A DNA stretch of 23,697 nucleotides from JARDZI01 sp041639705 (GCA_041639705.1 JBEQBT010000015.1:1-23697); one strand, 5' to 3'; numbered from the stretch's first letter, positions 1-9,307 are shown. The notes: generated by a model from the letters alone, not told the origin. Numbers and translations are program-made.

Positions 1-15
1 TCACTTATTACGTGC

Positions 16-46
16 CTGACACTATTAAACCTAACCTGCATATAAT
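16..46 (+). promoter_or_regulatory. Possible sigma-A promoter of the small dockerin-like gene
   Basis: A CTGACA -35-like box (16-21) and a perfect TATAAT -10 box (41-46) precede the gene that starts at 95. The 19-bp spacer is longer than the optimum, so this is a tentative call. Confidence 0.35.
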
Positions 47-94
47 GTAATATATCAATCAATCCCATTTGTATGGTATTAAGGGGGGGATACC

Positions 95-358
95 ATGAGC
101 GAAAATACCACAAAAGCATCCAGCATATCCATGCCTTCTGAAGATCAACATTTGATTCCTTCTCCTACCACCCAAGAAAGTACTTCAATAAACACTTCTA
201 TGAATACAGTCATAACTATCACCTTACCAGTTGTAAAAGAACATACAATTACTATTGAGGGAATTCCAGATTTAAATAACGATGGTGTAATTGACATAAA
301 GGACGTTCTTATTGCAATTAAACAACAAATAGAAAAGAACGATTCTGCAAACACTTAA
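95..358 (+). CDS. Small protein with a single dockerin/EF-hand-like calcium loop
   Basis: An 87-residue protein. The start is supported by a run of seven G residues (83-89) five bases before the ATG. Residues 1-40 are rich in Ser, Thr and Asn and look disordered. Residues 41-56 are a Val/Ile/Thr-rich stretch. Residues 59-70 form a textbook calcium loop (DLNNDGVIDIKD, ligand positions D59, N61, D63, D67, D70) followed by a hydrophobic helix, as in one half of a type I dockerin. Real dockerins have two such repeats and sit at the end of secreted enzymes. Here there is only one repeat, with no signal peptide and no catalytic domain. It could be a stand-alone calcium-binding peptide or the surviving end of a larger gene. 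Function unknown; the calcium loop is the only solid call. Confidence 0.65.
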   Translation: MSENTTKASSISMPSEDQHLIPSPTTQESTSINTSMNTVITITLPVVKEHTITIEGIPDLNNDGVIDIKDVLIAIKQQIEKNDSANT

Positions 359-405
359 TAACTATCCTTATATTGTCATAAATATGAAAGGTCATCTCTA
401 CCACT

Positions 406-471
406 TGTCATCCTTGGCAAAGGGTCAGATCATAATGCGCACCTTGTGGAAAGATCCGACCTTACCCTCAG
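406..471. repeat. Degenerate copy of dispersed GTCATCCTGAGC-type palindromic repeat
   Basis: It begins TTGTCATCCTTGG and contains AATGCGCACC followed by GGAAAGAT, an arrangement shared with the copy at 21932-22002. The right arm is decayed (CCTCAGAATTC). Together with the repeat at 516-587 it accounts for much of the roughly 310-bp gap between 358 and 668. I see no gene in that gap. Confidence 0.5.
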
Positions 472-515
472 AATTCCCACGCATATCCGCACCACGATAA
501 ATGAAAGTCAAGCAC

Positions 516-587
516 TGTCATCCTGAGCATCGCGAAGGATCTTTCCCCAAGATACCCCAAAGATCCTTCACTCCGTTCAGGATGACA
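516..587. repeat. Dispersed palindromic repeat (TGTCATCCTGAG...TTCAGGATGACA)
   Basis: The left arm starts TGTCATCCTGAGCATCGCGA and continues into GAAGGATCTT. The right arm is AAGATCCTTC...GTTCAGGATGACA, so most of the unit can fold into one long hairpin. Similar units lie at 7752-7814 and 21932-22002. Units with these ends are known as dispersed intergenic repeats in many bacterial genomes. No coding capacity is seen. Confidence 0.75.
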
Positions 588-667
588 AATAGTTTTTCAC
601 AACAATGACAGGGTACTATATGAAGTATTCCTTAAAATTCCACCATTTCTGGATTGTTTTTTATTGT

Positions 668-3600
668 TTAAACTGCTTTTGTATATTGTTTAGCTATATA
701 ATATGCCTTTCCATTATAATTTATCTTCAGCCAGCCATTTGCTTCTCCTATGACTTCTACTTTATCCCCCTTCTTCAGTATTCCAATAATTTTACCTGAG
801 GACGACGCAGTTTCTCTTATATTTAATGTGTTTGATGTGATAATAACATAGGTTTTAGGCTTTGTTACTTTAACAGGCAGCTTGTTTGTAATGTCAAGAT
901 AAGCAGCTGTTATGTAACCAGATTGATCACTACTAATACCTTTAGCAGCCGTAAATATTCCACCACTTATTGTTCCAATATTTTTGTCTACTTGATACTT
1001 TACAAGTGAGTTATCCAGGTTGAAGCTATTGCCATACATGTCATAGGCAGTTGTCTGTAAAGCTGTACTAACTCCAGAGGCTGTTGTAATTGTACCAGAG
1101 TTTACGACTATGCTTACTGGTTTAATATCCTTAGAATCAATAACTGATGCTTTAAATGTAAAGGTTTTATCTCCTAAGGTTGCTTTGATATTTGAGCTAC
1201 CTAATCCCTTTGCATTCATTACTCCATCAGCAGAGATTGTAACTGCAGATGAATTATCAGATTGCCACTTTATACCCATGTTCTTAAACTTACTTAAATT
1301 AATTATATAGTTTGCATTTTGGGCCATGAAGTCACCATACAGATTAATTGCTTTATTTGCACCTTTTATAATTTTCATTTCTTCAGCCCTAAGTGCTGGA
1401 TCTATAACTGCAATTCTTTCAACCAGAGGCACAAATACATGGGATACCTTTGAACCATCAACAATAAACTTTGTATATCCTAAGAAGCCTCCATCTTCAG
1501 GTTTTACATATCTTTTCAGGCTTCCATTACCAGTTATAGTATAGTTTACTCCCGCTAGCTCCCAGCTTTGGCTTACATGAAGGTTTCCAAACATTACATT
1601 TATGTTTTTAGCTGGGTTGGTACTCTTATAGTCTCCTAATATTTTTTCAAGCCTATCTGCATCAGACTTCAACATTTCATGTCCGGTTCCGAAGGAATCC
1701 CTCGTTGGTGCATGTGTATATATAAATACATTTTGTTTAGTGTTTTTAGCTAAAAGCTTCTGCAAATAATCAAACTGTGTTGGATCAGCTGCACTTATAC
1801 TCTGGTTAAAAGCACTGTTTAGGGTAATGAATAATGTATTTCCATATTCATAGCTATATGCATACTGTGACACTCCAAAGGCTTTCATATATGCATCAAG
1901 ATTCCCATTAACCACCTCATGGTTTCCAGGTGAAAGCATTAATGCTTTGTTATTTACAAGCATTAATTGTCTTACCGCCTCTCTCCATTGACCTTCCTCA
2001 TCCTCATCTATTAAATCTCCATTTTGTATAACCAATTCTGATTCATCCTTATTTATTTTACTAAAAATCTCATATCCAAAGCCTGTTGCTTGGGTGTCCG
2101 ATGTAACCGAAACAGTAAAGCTTTCAGTATTTTTAGGTCCTGTTAAAGGTTTAATTATAAAGGCTGTAGTTTTTTCTTCTGCTTGGTTGCCAGCTCTGTC
2201 CTTCGCACTTACCTTTATATTATGAGAACCGGGTACAAGTGGTGCAGCTGCAATTGCATAAGCCCATCCTGATGCTTCATCATAATAAGGATTAAGTTTT
2301 TTTCCATCCAAATATATAGATATATTTTGTGTATCCACTCCTACTTGAGAATCCTTAATATTTACAGATATTCTGGGAGTAGCTGTTTCCACAACCATAT
2401 CCTGCAGAGGCATAAGTCTTGTGATCACCGGTTTCTCAGTATCTGCTTTCAAGCTAACACTAAATGTTTTTTTATAAATAGGATTTGCTTTATTACCAGC
2501 CTTATCTGAAACCTCCAGTTCAAAGGTATGATTCCCTTCAGCTAAACCTTTTGCATTATAAGTCAGCTTACCAGATTTCTCATCAAAAATTGTGGCAATT
2601 ACTTTCCCATCCAGTTTTGTTTTTATTGTTCTTTTATCTACCCCTGTTTGTAAGTCTTTAATCAGTAATGATATTTGAACATCCCTTTTGTATACTGTTG
2701 TAGAAGGTTGAAAACTACTGATTTCTGGGCCTTTTAAATCTTCATTATCTGAATATGCGAATCTAATATCATCAAAATAAACAGTCCCCTTGTAATGAAG
2801 GTTTTTGTTTGTTTCAACCATATAAATATAATTTAAGCTTATTGGAAGTGGTACATCTGATGGTATATCAACATCTATGTATTTCCAACCTATCCAATCA
2901 ATTCTAGTGGCTAAATCTAATGTTCTATCGTTTCCCTCTCCATCAGTTAGAACTGCTCTAAGCCACGGCGCTTTTCCATCCCCATAAACCCACATTCCAA
3001 GCTTCTTTGGCATAAGAGTTGTCATAAAGCTTTCGGATATATCATTTCCCAATTTATCCACTAATGCATGTTTTAAATTGATTGTTCCATTATATACTCT
3101 TGTCCATGATTTATCATAATCATATGTAACCTTATAGCTGTATTTTCCACTTTTTGCCTGATCCCCTGAAATACCTCCGACTCCTCCAACATATCCATTT
3201 ATTGAATACCTTGAGGAATCAAGATGTTCAAAATCATCAATCAGTTGGCTTGTATCCTCAACGTCAATTTTGACAGTTGCCTTTTTAGTACCAATCTGTG
3301 CTGATACCTCTCCGCTGCCTTTTTTTGTTGTAATTTTCAGTATTCCATTTTTATCAATGGTCCCAATATTTCCTATTATTGACCATATTGCAGAAGTGTT
3401 ATTAAGTATTACTGGCTGTCCACCAAATGCTGTAGCATTTAACGTTAATCCCTTTGTATTTCCATATTGAAGTATCTGAGTAATACCACCATTTATATCC
3501 AAGGTATCAACATCATCCACTACATATATGTTTGCTTGTCCCTTAGCTCCACCCCATTCAGCAGTAATTGTTCCAGATTCAAGCTTGGTTCCTGAGGTAA

Positions 3601-5023
3601 ATAATCCGTTTGAATCAACCCTTCCTAGCTTTGGTTCTACAGTCCAATTTACAGATGCATTTTGAAGATTGATTGGATTGTAGTTAGTATCAGTTCCACT
3701 AATACCAAATTTAAACTGACTATTTTTATAAATAACAATATTCTTATCTACCTGAATGTTTCCTACCTTATTTGCCCTATCAGTAGTACTTACAAATAAT
3801 ATTCCATTTGTTATAGCCCTTTGAGTTCCATCAGAAGGTCTGTTCATTATTTTCAAATCATTTTCACCATTTAACTTAACATTCATTTGAGTTGAGCCAC
3901 CGCCATCCATACTGACAGCCTGTACAGCTCCTATGTCCTTCATTAATTGAGCCATTTCAACTAATGTTATGCCATCACTTATCCCTTTAGATGGAGTTCC
4001 TCCATCTGATGTAATAGCTATTATCCTATTATCTGCAGTTATTCCTACTGCTGTTCTTGATCTTCTTGAGGTTACAAGAGCGCTTGATGCTCCAGCATTA
4101 ATCATTTCCTGTGAAGATAATGTTCTACCATCCTTTACAAGATAAGAATATGCTCCTACTGCTTCAACAATATTTGGTTTACTATAGTCTAATTTTATTT
4201 TTATTTTATCTCCAGGTTTTAGATTTGTTTTAACCCAGTCTGCTTTTGTTCCGTTACTTGCAAGTACTATATAATCCTCACTAAGTACTGCTTCCTTGCT
4301 ACCTGCACCTATTGTATCAACAGTACCTTCATACTCTCTACCAAGTAGTATTTGTGATGGTATACCCTTTACAACAGTAAGAGCACCTGTAGCTGCAGAG
4401 TTTGAAAAATCAATTTTCTTATATTCATTTAACTGGTAAGTGTTTAATATAAGAGTGTTTCTGGTAGATTCTCTGTTTATATTATCAATATCAACAGAAT
4501 TACCGCTTCCAGTAGTTAACTTTGCTGTAAGATAAATGTTATCAATAAAAGCTTTTTTATCCTTGTCAATTCCAAATACGGGATAAATTTTTTCTTCACT
4601 TCTTGTATTATGAGCTGCAATTATGGCACCCGACCTAACCTGGGGGCCTGTACTAAATCCAGTCGTTATGTTAAACATGTCTGCATTTATACCTGCAACC
4701 ACATTGTTTCCTTTAAATATTTCCCTTTGAATCTGTTGGCTAAGTGTATCTGCCTTTTTTACCTTATCCTTCGCTTTTGAAAAAATTATATTTACATCCT
4801 TTTCATTTAAATCTGCAGTAACAATGCTTACTCTCTGCTTAATATTTGAGCTAAAGCTTTGCAGTTGCTTTTCAGTATATGTCATCCCATTTCCAATAGG
4901 CTTGTCATACAAAACAACCTCAAGATCTGCTGCCTTAGCAGGAATCATCATCTTACCTGGAAATAAACCAAAGACAAATGCCCCAATTAATATAAACGAT
5001 ATAACCTTCCTACCTTTTTTCAT
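668..5023 (-). CDS. Secreted multidomain phosphodiester glycosidase / metallophosphoesterase with SH3 domain
   Basis: A 1451-residue exported protein. AGGAGG lies 8 bases before the ATG, and residues 1-32 are a signal peptide ending AKA. Residues about 90-415 match the phosphodiester glycosidase (NAGPA, former DUF2233) family, which removes sugar caps from phosphodiesters, with the signature SMDGGGSTQM near 370-379. Bacterial Ig-like segments follow, then a beta-rich possible carbohydrate-binding module (about 598-760) and two Ig-like repeats (about 765-955). A calcineurin-type metallophosphoesterase occupies about 965-1200, with SDTQ (~974), GDLID (~999), GNHE (~1029), THAP (~1100) and GNLH (~1147). 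The last motif is normally GHxH, so one metal-ligand position is altered. Another Ig-like region and a C-terminal bacterial SH3 domain (about 1390-1451) follow; SH3 suggests cell-wall binding. A role in trimming surface glycans or teichoic-acid phosphodiesters is an inference. Confidence 0.88.
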   Translation of the reverse strand: MKKGRKVISFILIGAFVFGLFPGKMMIPAKAADLEVVLYDKPIGNGMTYTEKQLQSFSSNIKQRVSIVTADLNEKDVNIIFSKAKDKVKKADTLSQQIQREIFKGNNVVAGINADMFNITTGFSTGPQVRSGAIIAAHNTRSEEKIYPVFGIDKDKKAFIDNIYLTAKLTTGSGNSVDIDNINRESTRNTLILNTYQLNEYKKIDFSNSAATGALTVVKGIPSQILLGREYEGTVDTIGAGSKEAVLSEDYIVLASNGTKADWVKTNLKPGDKIKIKLDYSKPNIVEAVGAYSYLVKDGRTLSSQEMINAGASSALVTSRRSRTAVGITADNRIIAITSDGGTPSKGISDGITLVEMAQLMKDIGAVQAVSMDGGGSTQMNVKLNGENDLKIMNRPSDGTQRAITNGILFVSTTDRANKVGNIQVDKNIVIYKNSQFKFGISGTDTNYNPINLQNASVNWTVEPKLGRVDSNGLFTSGTKLESGTITAEWGGAKGQANIYVVDDVDTLDINGGITQILQYGNTKGLTLNATAFGGQPVILNNTSAIWSIIGNIGTIDKNGILKITTKKGSGEVSAQIGTKKATVKIDVEDTSQLIDDFEHLDSSRYSINGYVGGVGGISGDQAKSGKYSYKVTYDYDKSWTRVYNGTINLKHALVDKLGNDISESFMTTLMPKKLGMWVYGDGKAPWLRAVLTDGEGNDRTLDLATRIDWIGWKYIDVDIPSDVPLPISLNYIYMVETNKNLHYKGTVYFDDIRFAYSDNEDLKGPEISSFQPSTTVYKRDVQISLLIKDLQTGVDKRTIKTKLDGKVIATIFDEKSGKLTYNAKGLAEGNHTFELEVSDKAGNKANPIYKKTFSVSLKADTEKPVITRLMPLQDMVVETATPRISVNIKDSQVGVDTQNISIYLDGKKLNPYYDEASGWAYAIAAAPLVPGSHNIKVSAKDRAGNQAEEKTTAFIIKPLTGPKNTESFTVSVTSDTQATGFGYEIFSKINKDESELVIQNGDLIDEDEEGQWREAVRQLMLVNNKALMLSPGNHEVVNGNLDAYMKAFGVSQYAYSYEYGNTLFITLNSAFNQSISAADPTQFDYLQKLLAKNTKQNVFIYTHAPTRDSFGTGHEMLKSDADRLEKILGDYKSTNPAKNINVMFGNLHVSQSWELAGVNYTITGNGSLKRYVKPEDGGFLGYTKFIVDGSKVSHVFVPLVERIAVIDPALRAEEMKIIKGANKAINLYGDFMAQNANYIINLSKFKNMGIKWQSDNSSAVTISADGVMNAKGLGSSNIKATLGDKTFTFKASVIDSKDIKPVSIVVNSGTITTASGVSTALQTTAYDMYGNSFNLDNSLVKYQVDKNIGTISGGIFTAAKGISSDQSGYITAAYLDITNKLPVKVTKPKTYVIITSNTLNIRETASSSGKIIGILKKGDKVEVIGEANGWLKINYNGKAYYIAKQYTKAV

Positions 5024-5095
5024 CCACAGGTCCTCCTTTTCAAATATATATATTTTTATGATCTCCCCTCCCCTTTAAGTTCATAATATAAGTAA

Positions 5096-5124
5096 ATTAT
5101 AGCAGGATATAAAATTAGACACAA
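5096..5124 (-). promoter_or_regulatory. Likely sigma-A promoter of the phosphodiester glycosidase gene
   Basis: On the minus strand a perfect TATAAT -10 box (5096-5101) is preceded by TTGTGT (5119-5124) with an exact 17-bp spacer. It lies about 75 bp upstream of the ATG at 5023, in the 274-bp gap between two divergent genes. For the plus-strand gene at 5298 I found no convincing promoter in the same gap. Confidence 0.55.
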
Positions 5125-5297
5125 AAACTCCATTATTTGTTTCACTATTTAAGAATAATTAACAAAAAGAAGCATTCTTATACATTTTTTTAGAATTTAT
5201 TAATCATTTATGAAAAATTTAGTTTTTAAGGAACCTTTTATAAATAAGCCAATGTCTAATTATCAAAAAGCAAAAATTATTTGAGAGGAGACTGCTT

Positions 5298-7454
5298 ATG
5301 AAAAAGATATTTAGTTTAATCATTACAGCTGTGATGCTTGTTGGAATATTGAATCCAATTAATGCTAATGCAGAAACAAAAACAAATATTTCTCTTGAAA
5401 AAGCAATAACTATTGCAAAGGAAACCTTCAATCTAACAACAGAGGGTTACAAATTAAATTATCAGTATTATGAAAATCAATATGGGAAAAACCTATGGAG
5501 CTTAAGTTGGAATAAAGAAAAAGAACCATCATCAAATATTAATGTCTCTGTTGATTCAAATACTGGGGATGTTATTAGTATGAATAGTTGGGAGTCAAGT
5601 ACCACCATTCCAAGTAAAATACCTGCATATTCAAAGGAGCAGGCATTAAAAGCCGCTCAGGAAATTGCAAAGAAGATTCAACCTGTTAACTTTCAGCAAA
5701 CAAAGTTATATGAAGCTACAAAGTATGGTACTGAACCATTTTACACATCCCAGGATTCTTATACATTTAAGTTTATAAGAATTGTAAATGGTATTCAAAT
5801 GCAAGACAATGGTATTTCAATTACACTTGATAAAAACACATTAAAAATGAAGAATTATTCATTTGATTGGGATAATGGACCATTCCCGGAGGCGGCAAAA
5901 GCACTTAGTTTAGATGAAGCTAAAAAAGTATTTGGTGAAAAGCTTGGAATAGAATTAAGCTACAAACTTATTTACGATTATAATGAGAAAACAGAAACTC
6001 CAATACTTGTATATGCATTAAAGGATAGTAATAAACCAATAGATGCACTTACAGGTGAAATAATAGAAAATTCCTATAGACTTTACAGTCTTGATAAAAG
6101 CGAGAATTCTGCTTCACCTCAATCCACAAAGAGCGACCTTACTCCAGAGGAGCAAAGCACTGTTGATAGTAACGACAATCTAATATCCAAGGATGCAGCA
6201 ATTGAGATTGTAAAGAAATACATCAAACAGGCTAATAGCTTCCAGTTGGAAAATGCAAATCTATATACAAATGAAGTTAGAAAAACAGCAACCTGGTATT
6301 TATCATGGTCTCAGGATAATGGCAAGGATAAATCAAGAGATTATCTAAGTGCTGAAGTTAATGCTCAAACTTCAGAATTGATTTCCTTCTATCTGTCTGG
6401 AGATGAATTCTATTCAGATGGGAAAACTGAACCTAAATTTACTGAAGCTCAAACAAAAGATATAGCTGAAAAGTTTATTAGGTCGCAGCAGGCAGAAAAA
6501 TTTGCAGCCACAGAATATAGAGAAAACAAGCAACCCAAAATTTATGTAGAAAATTATCCGACTAGTTATTCTTTCTCATATATAAACAAACAAAATGGAG
6601 CTCTTACCCCATTTAACAACTTTAATATAACTGTAAACCCTCAAACAGGAGAAATCCAGTCCTATAGAATGGAATGGGTGGATGTTAAACTTCCTTCAAC
6701 AGATGGAGCAATGACACTAGAGGATGCATATAAAGCATTATATAACAATCTTGATTTTTCAATGCAGTATATTAGAAAAATTGATTACAGCAGGGGTTCA
6801 AATTCAGCTCCTGAAATAAAGCTTGCATATGTTCTTGAGAACTTCTCGGGAATGATAGCTTCAAATAATGGTGCTGTGCTAGACTATTCAGGAAAGCCAG
6901 TTAAAGAAGCAAAGAAAATAGAATTCTCAGATATTAAGGGTACTTCATCCGAAAAGGATATACAGCTTTTAATTGATATGGGAATACTTGATGATGAAAG
7001 TGGAAAATTCAATGCAAGCAACGAATTACTTCAAAAGGACTTCGTTAAAATGATAGTTAGAGCAATTGAACCATATGCTTTTACCTACAACACCTACATC
7101 AATGATTCAAAGGAGGAATATGATAAATACTATAAAATAGCTATAGAAAGAAAAATTATTTCTGAAAAAGAAAAATTACCAAATGCGCAAATATCAAAAC
7201 AGATTGCAGCTAAAATGCTTGTTAGAGCACTTAATGTTGGATTTGTAGGAGATTTATCTAATATTTACACACTGTCATTTAAAGATGCAAAATTAGTTGG
7301 AACTCAATATAAAGGATATGTGGCAATTGCCTCAGAGCTTAGAATAGTTCTTCCTGAAAGCGGAGTCTTTAACCCTAAAAGGCATGTACTAAGGGGAGAG
7401 GCAGCAACTATGGTCGTTAACTTACTTAAGGTAGATGTAAATATTAAGGAGTAA
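5298..7454 (+). CDS. Secreted YcdB/PepSY-like repeat protein with C-terminal S-layer-homology domains
   Basis: A 718-residue exported protein. GAGAGGAG lies just before the ATG, and residues 1-26 are a signal peptide ending ANA. The body (about 28-535) is a series of PepSY/YcdB-like units. Each has a helix of the type EKAITIAKE or EAQTKDIAEKF, then a strand with WxLSW, then a NVSVDSNTGDVIS-like hairpin. Such units occur in surface proteins and inhibitors of unknown partner. Residues about 545-715 are S-layer-homology repeats: a clear first one (FSDIKGTSSEKDIQLLIDMG), a weak middle one, and a third (about 662-712) with the NPKRHVLRGEAATMV ending. SLH domains bind pyruvylated cell-wall polymer, so the protein is probably anchored at the surface. 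It is transcribed away from the glycosidase gene and is followed within 15 bases by a three-hairpin element. Confidence 0.85.
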   Translation: MKKIFSLIITAVMLVGILNPINANAETKTNISLEKAITIAKETFNLTTEGYKLNYQYYENQYGKNLWSLSWNKEKEPSSNINVSVDSNTGDVISMNSWESSTTIPSKIPAYSKEQALKAAQEIAKKIQPVNFQQTKLYEATKYGTEPFYTSQDSYTFKFIRIVNGIQMQDNGISITLDKNTLKMKNYSFDWDNGPFPEAAKALSLDEAKKVFGEKLGIELSYKLIYDYNEKTETPILVYALKDSNKPIDALTGEIIENSYRLYSLDKSENSASPQSTKSDLTPEEQSTVDSNDNLISKDAAIEIVKKYIKQANSFQLENANLYTNEVRKTATWYLSWSQDNGKDKSRDYLSAEVNAQTSELISFYLSGDEFYSDGKTEPKFTEAQTKDIAEKFIRSQQAEKFAATEYRENKQPKIYVENYPTSYSFSYINKQNGALTPFNNFNITVNPQTGEIQSYRMEWVDVKLPSTDGAMTLEDAYKALYNNLDFSMQYIRKIDYSRGSNSAPEIKLAYVLENFSGMIASNNGAVLDYSGKPVKEAKKIEFSDIKGTSSEKDIQLLIDMGILDDESGKFNASNELLQKDFVKMIVRAIEPYAFTYNTYINDSKEEYDKYYKIAIERKIISEKEKLPNAQISKQIAAKMLVRALNVGFVGDLSNIYTLSFKDAKLVGTQYKGYVAIASELRIVLPESGVFNPKRHVLRGEAATMVVNLLKVDVNIKE

Positions 7455-7468
7455 GAACCTTCAGGTTG

Positions 7469-7584
7469 AGTGAACTCGTTCAGCTAAAGCTGAACATCAA
7501 GATTTCAGATGGGGACTCTACCCCACCTGAAGCAAAAAGTGGAAACTCCACCTTATAGAAGGTGGAGTCTTAGAAATTGATAAA
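7469..7584 (+). ncRNA. Three-hairpin structured element, copy 1 (possible IS200/IS605 omega-RNA-like remnant)
   Basis: A 116-bp unit, about 96% identical (5 differences) to the reverse complement of 17417-17532. It folds into three successive hairpins: GTTCAGC-taaa-GCTGAAC (7478-7495); a 13-bp stem around actcta (7502-7533) with one A:C mismatch and wobbles; and a perfect 10-bp stem ACTCCACCTT-atag-AAGGTGGAGT (7545-7568). It ends TTAGAAATTGATAAA, after which the two copies diverge. The sharp ends and stacked 3' hairpins resemble the right end of IS200/IS605-family elements, where the TnpB guide RNA is encoded. No transposase or TnpB gene is present. It starts 15 bases after the SLH gene and could also act as a transcript 3' end. 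The repeat is certain; the RNA assignment is inference. Confidence 0.5.
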
Positions 7585-7622
7585 CTAAATATACAACCTC
7601 CTTAAAATACTATATACAGTTT

Positions 7623-7658
7623 AAAACAGCCTCCATCTAGTATGATGGGGGCTGTTTT
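7623..7658. terminator. Rho-independent terminator, likely bidirectional
   Basis: A 15-bp stem, AAAACAGCCTCCATC with GATGGGGGCTGTTTT (one G:T pair), around the loop tagtat. The stem ends in T runs on both strands. It probably ends transcription from the SLH gene on the plus strand. Confidence 0.7.
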
Positions 7659-7751
7659 AATGGTGAAATACACACCTGCTTTATGGTCTGCTGTTACTGC
7701 GAAAGCTTAATTTGTTATTGCCACCTGTGTCATTGCAATAAAAGCCCCTAC

Positions 7752-7814
7752 TGTCATCCTGAGCGTAGTGAAGGATCTTAGGACATTAGATCCTTCGCTA
7801 CGCTCAGGATGACA
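7752..7814. repeat. Dispersed palindromic repeat, best-preserved copy
   Basis: A 63-bp near-perfect palindrome. The left arm is TGTCATCCTGAGCGTAG plus TGAAGGATCT, the right arm is its reverse complement with one change, and the loop is short. It lies between convergent genes, 48 bp from the 3' end of the amidohydrolase gene, and could serve as its terminator. With copy 1 of the three-hairpin element and the terminator at 7623-7658, it explains most of the 407-bp gap between 7454 and 7862. Confidence 0.8.
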
Positions 7815-7861
7815 TTCGGTATTAAAGGATTATGTTTCCATAACAACGACATTAAGGGTTC

Positions 7862-9214
7862 TCACCTTCTCAATGCTCTTCCAAGCTTTCCATTAATAAT
7901 TACATTATCTCTTACAGCGACTTCTCCATTTATCAATACATACTTAATACCAACAGGTGGTTCTACAGGTTTTTCAAATGTAGCCCCATCCTCAATAGTA
8001 TTATAATCAAAAATAACAACGTCTCCGTCACTTCCAATGCTTAGTGAACCCTTATTCAGTCTAAAACGTTCTGAAGGTAAATATGTCATTTTTTCAATTG
8101 CCTCATAAAGACTCAATAGTTTCTTCTCTCTTACATATTTACTAATAAACCTCGGGAAAGTTCCGCTAGCCCTTGGATGTCCTTCAAAGTTATGCATAAA
8201 CCCATCACTTGCTAGGAAAACATTAGGATTAGCTAATGCAATATCCACTTCATTTTCTTTCATTACATGACCGATTGTTATTGTTTCTGGTTTTTCACAT
8301 CTAAGCTTATTGAATATTTCTTCACTGCATCTTTGTCCTCTATATTCGCCCTCAGCAATTTCAATACTTTCATATGTTGTCCCATACCTTTTCAAAAATC
8401 CCTCATCGTATGTAGTTTCACCAATTCCAGTACTAAATGCATTATATGGATAGCAGTCTGCAGCTACATCAACTCCATTTTGTTTATGGTAATCAATTAA
8501 TGATAATAACTCCTCCATTTGACCATAAGCTCCCATACTTCCTATATGGGATACTTGAACAGGAATGTTAAGCTTTTTACCTATCTCGATTAGCTCCATA
8601 GCTGAAGGAATAACCCCACTCGAATCATCTCTTATATGAGCTGCTGCAATTTTGTTGCCACCTGCTAATGCTTCGCAAACAGAAATAAGCTCCTCACCAG
8701 TTATTCCAGGTATATATCTTATTCCAAAGGATATCCCAAGGCATCCTTTTTTTAAGTAATACTTGGCAAGTTCTTTCATCTTTAATATGTTCTCAGTTGA
8801 AACACTTTTATATTTATTATTTACATTTACCTTTTTTCTTAATGAATTATGAGGTACAAGCAGCCCAAGATTTATCGGGATACCTATTCTATCAACTGCA
8901 TCAAGATAAGCATCAGGTTCCTCAGGACCACCTCCACAATTTCCTCCTACAGCAGTAGTAACACCCATTCTTAGCAAACAATCAAAAATACTTATATTGA
9001 ATGCATCCACGGCTTTATCATATGGATCTTCATGCATATGTATATCCACAAAACCTGGAGAAACGATTAACCCATCAGCATCTATGACTTCATCACCAAT
9101 TAATTTTCTATTTGAAATCTCAACTATTTTACCCTTTTCAATCCCAATATTAAGTTTTGAAAATACACGATTCTTCGGATCAATAACCGTCCCATTATTA
9201 ATAACTATTTTCAT
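7862..9214 (-). CDS. N-acyl-D-amino-acid deacylase-like amidohydrolase
   Basis: A 450-residue cytosolic metal-dependent hydrolase of the amidohydrolase superfamily, closest in pattern to D-aminoacylases, which release D-amino acids from N-acyl or peptide derivatives. The start is supported by AGAGGTG upstream. A beta-sandwich start (KIVINNGTVIDPKN) is followed by GFVDIHMHEDP with the metal pair H59/H61. GGNCGGG contains C93, in the place of the cysteine metal ligand of D-aminoacylases. Further conserved patches are AAHIRDD, VSHIGSMG, DCYPYNAFSTG and LASDGFMHN. The C-terminus (IKYVLINGEVAVRDN) closes the beta-sandwich. At 450 residues it is shorter than most D-aminoacylases, so the substrate is uncertain. 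It is the last gene after the two-component and lipoprotein genes, separated by 93 bp with no evident terminator. A substrate from peptidoglycan D-amino acids would suit the neighbourhood, but this is inference. Confidence 0.75.
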   Translation of the reverse strand: MKIVINNGTVIDPKNRVFSKLNIGIEKGKIVEISNRKLIGDEVIDADGLIVSPGFVDIHMHEDPYDKAVDAFNISIFDCLLRMGVTTAVGGNCGGGPEEPDAYLDAVDRIGIPINLGLLVPHNSLRKKVNVNNKYKSVSTENILKMKELAKYYLKKGCLGISFGIRYIPGITGEELISVCEALAGGNKIAAAHIRDDSSGVIPSAMELIEIGKKLNIPVQVSHIGSMGAYGQMEELLSLIDYHKQNGVDVAADCYPYNAFSTGIGETTYDEGFLKRYGTTYESIEIAEGEYRGQRCSEEIFNKLRCEKPETITIGHVMKENEVDIALANPNVFLASDGFMHNFEGHPRASGTFPRFISKYVREKKLLSLYEAIEKMTYLPSERFRLNKGSLSIGSDGDVVIFDYNTIEDGATFEKPVEPPVGIKYVLINGEVAVRDNVIINGKLGRALRR

Positions 9215-9307
9215 TTTGCACCTCTTTTAATCTTTATATATGAAGAATGCGTCTTGATATGAAATTAGTCCTATTTTATGGTGCGACAACATCTCTACTT
9301 CCATAAA

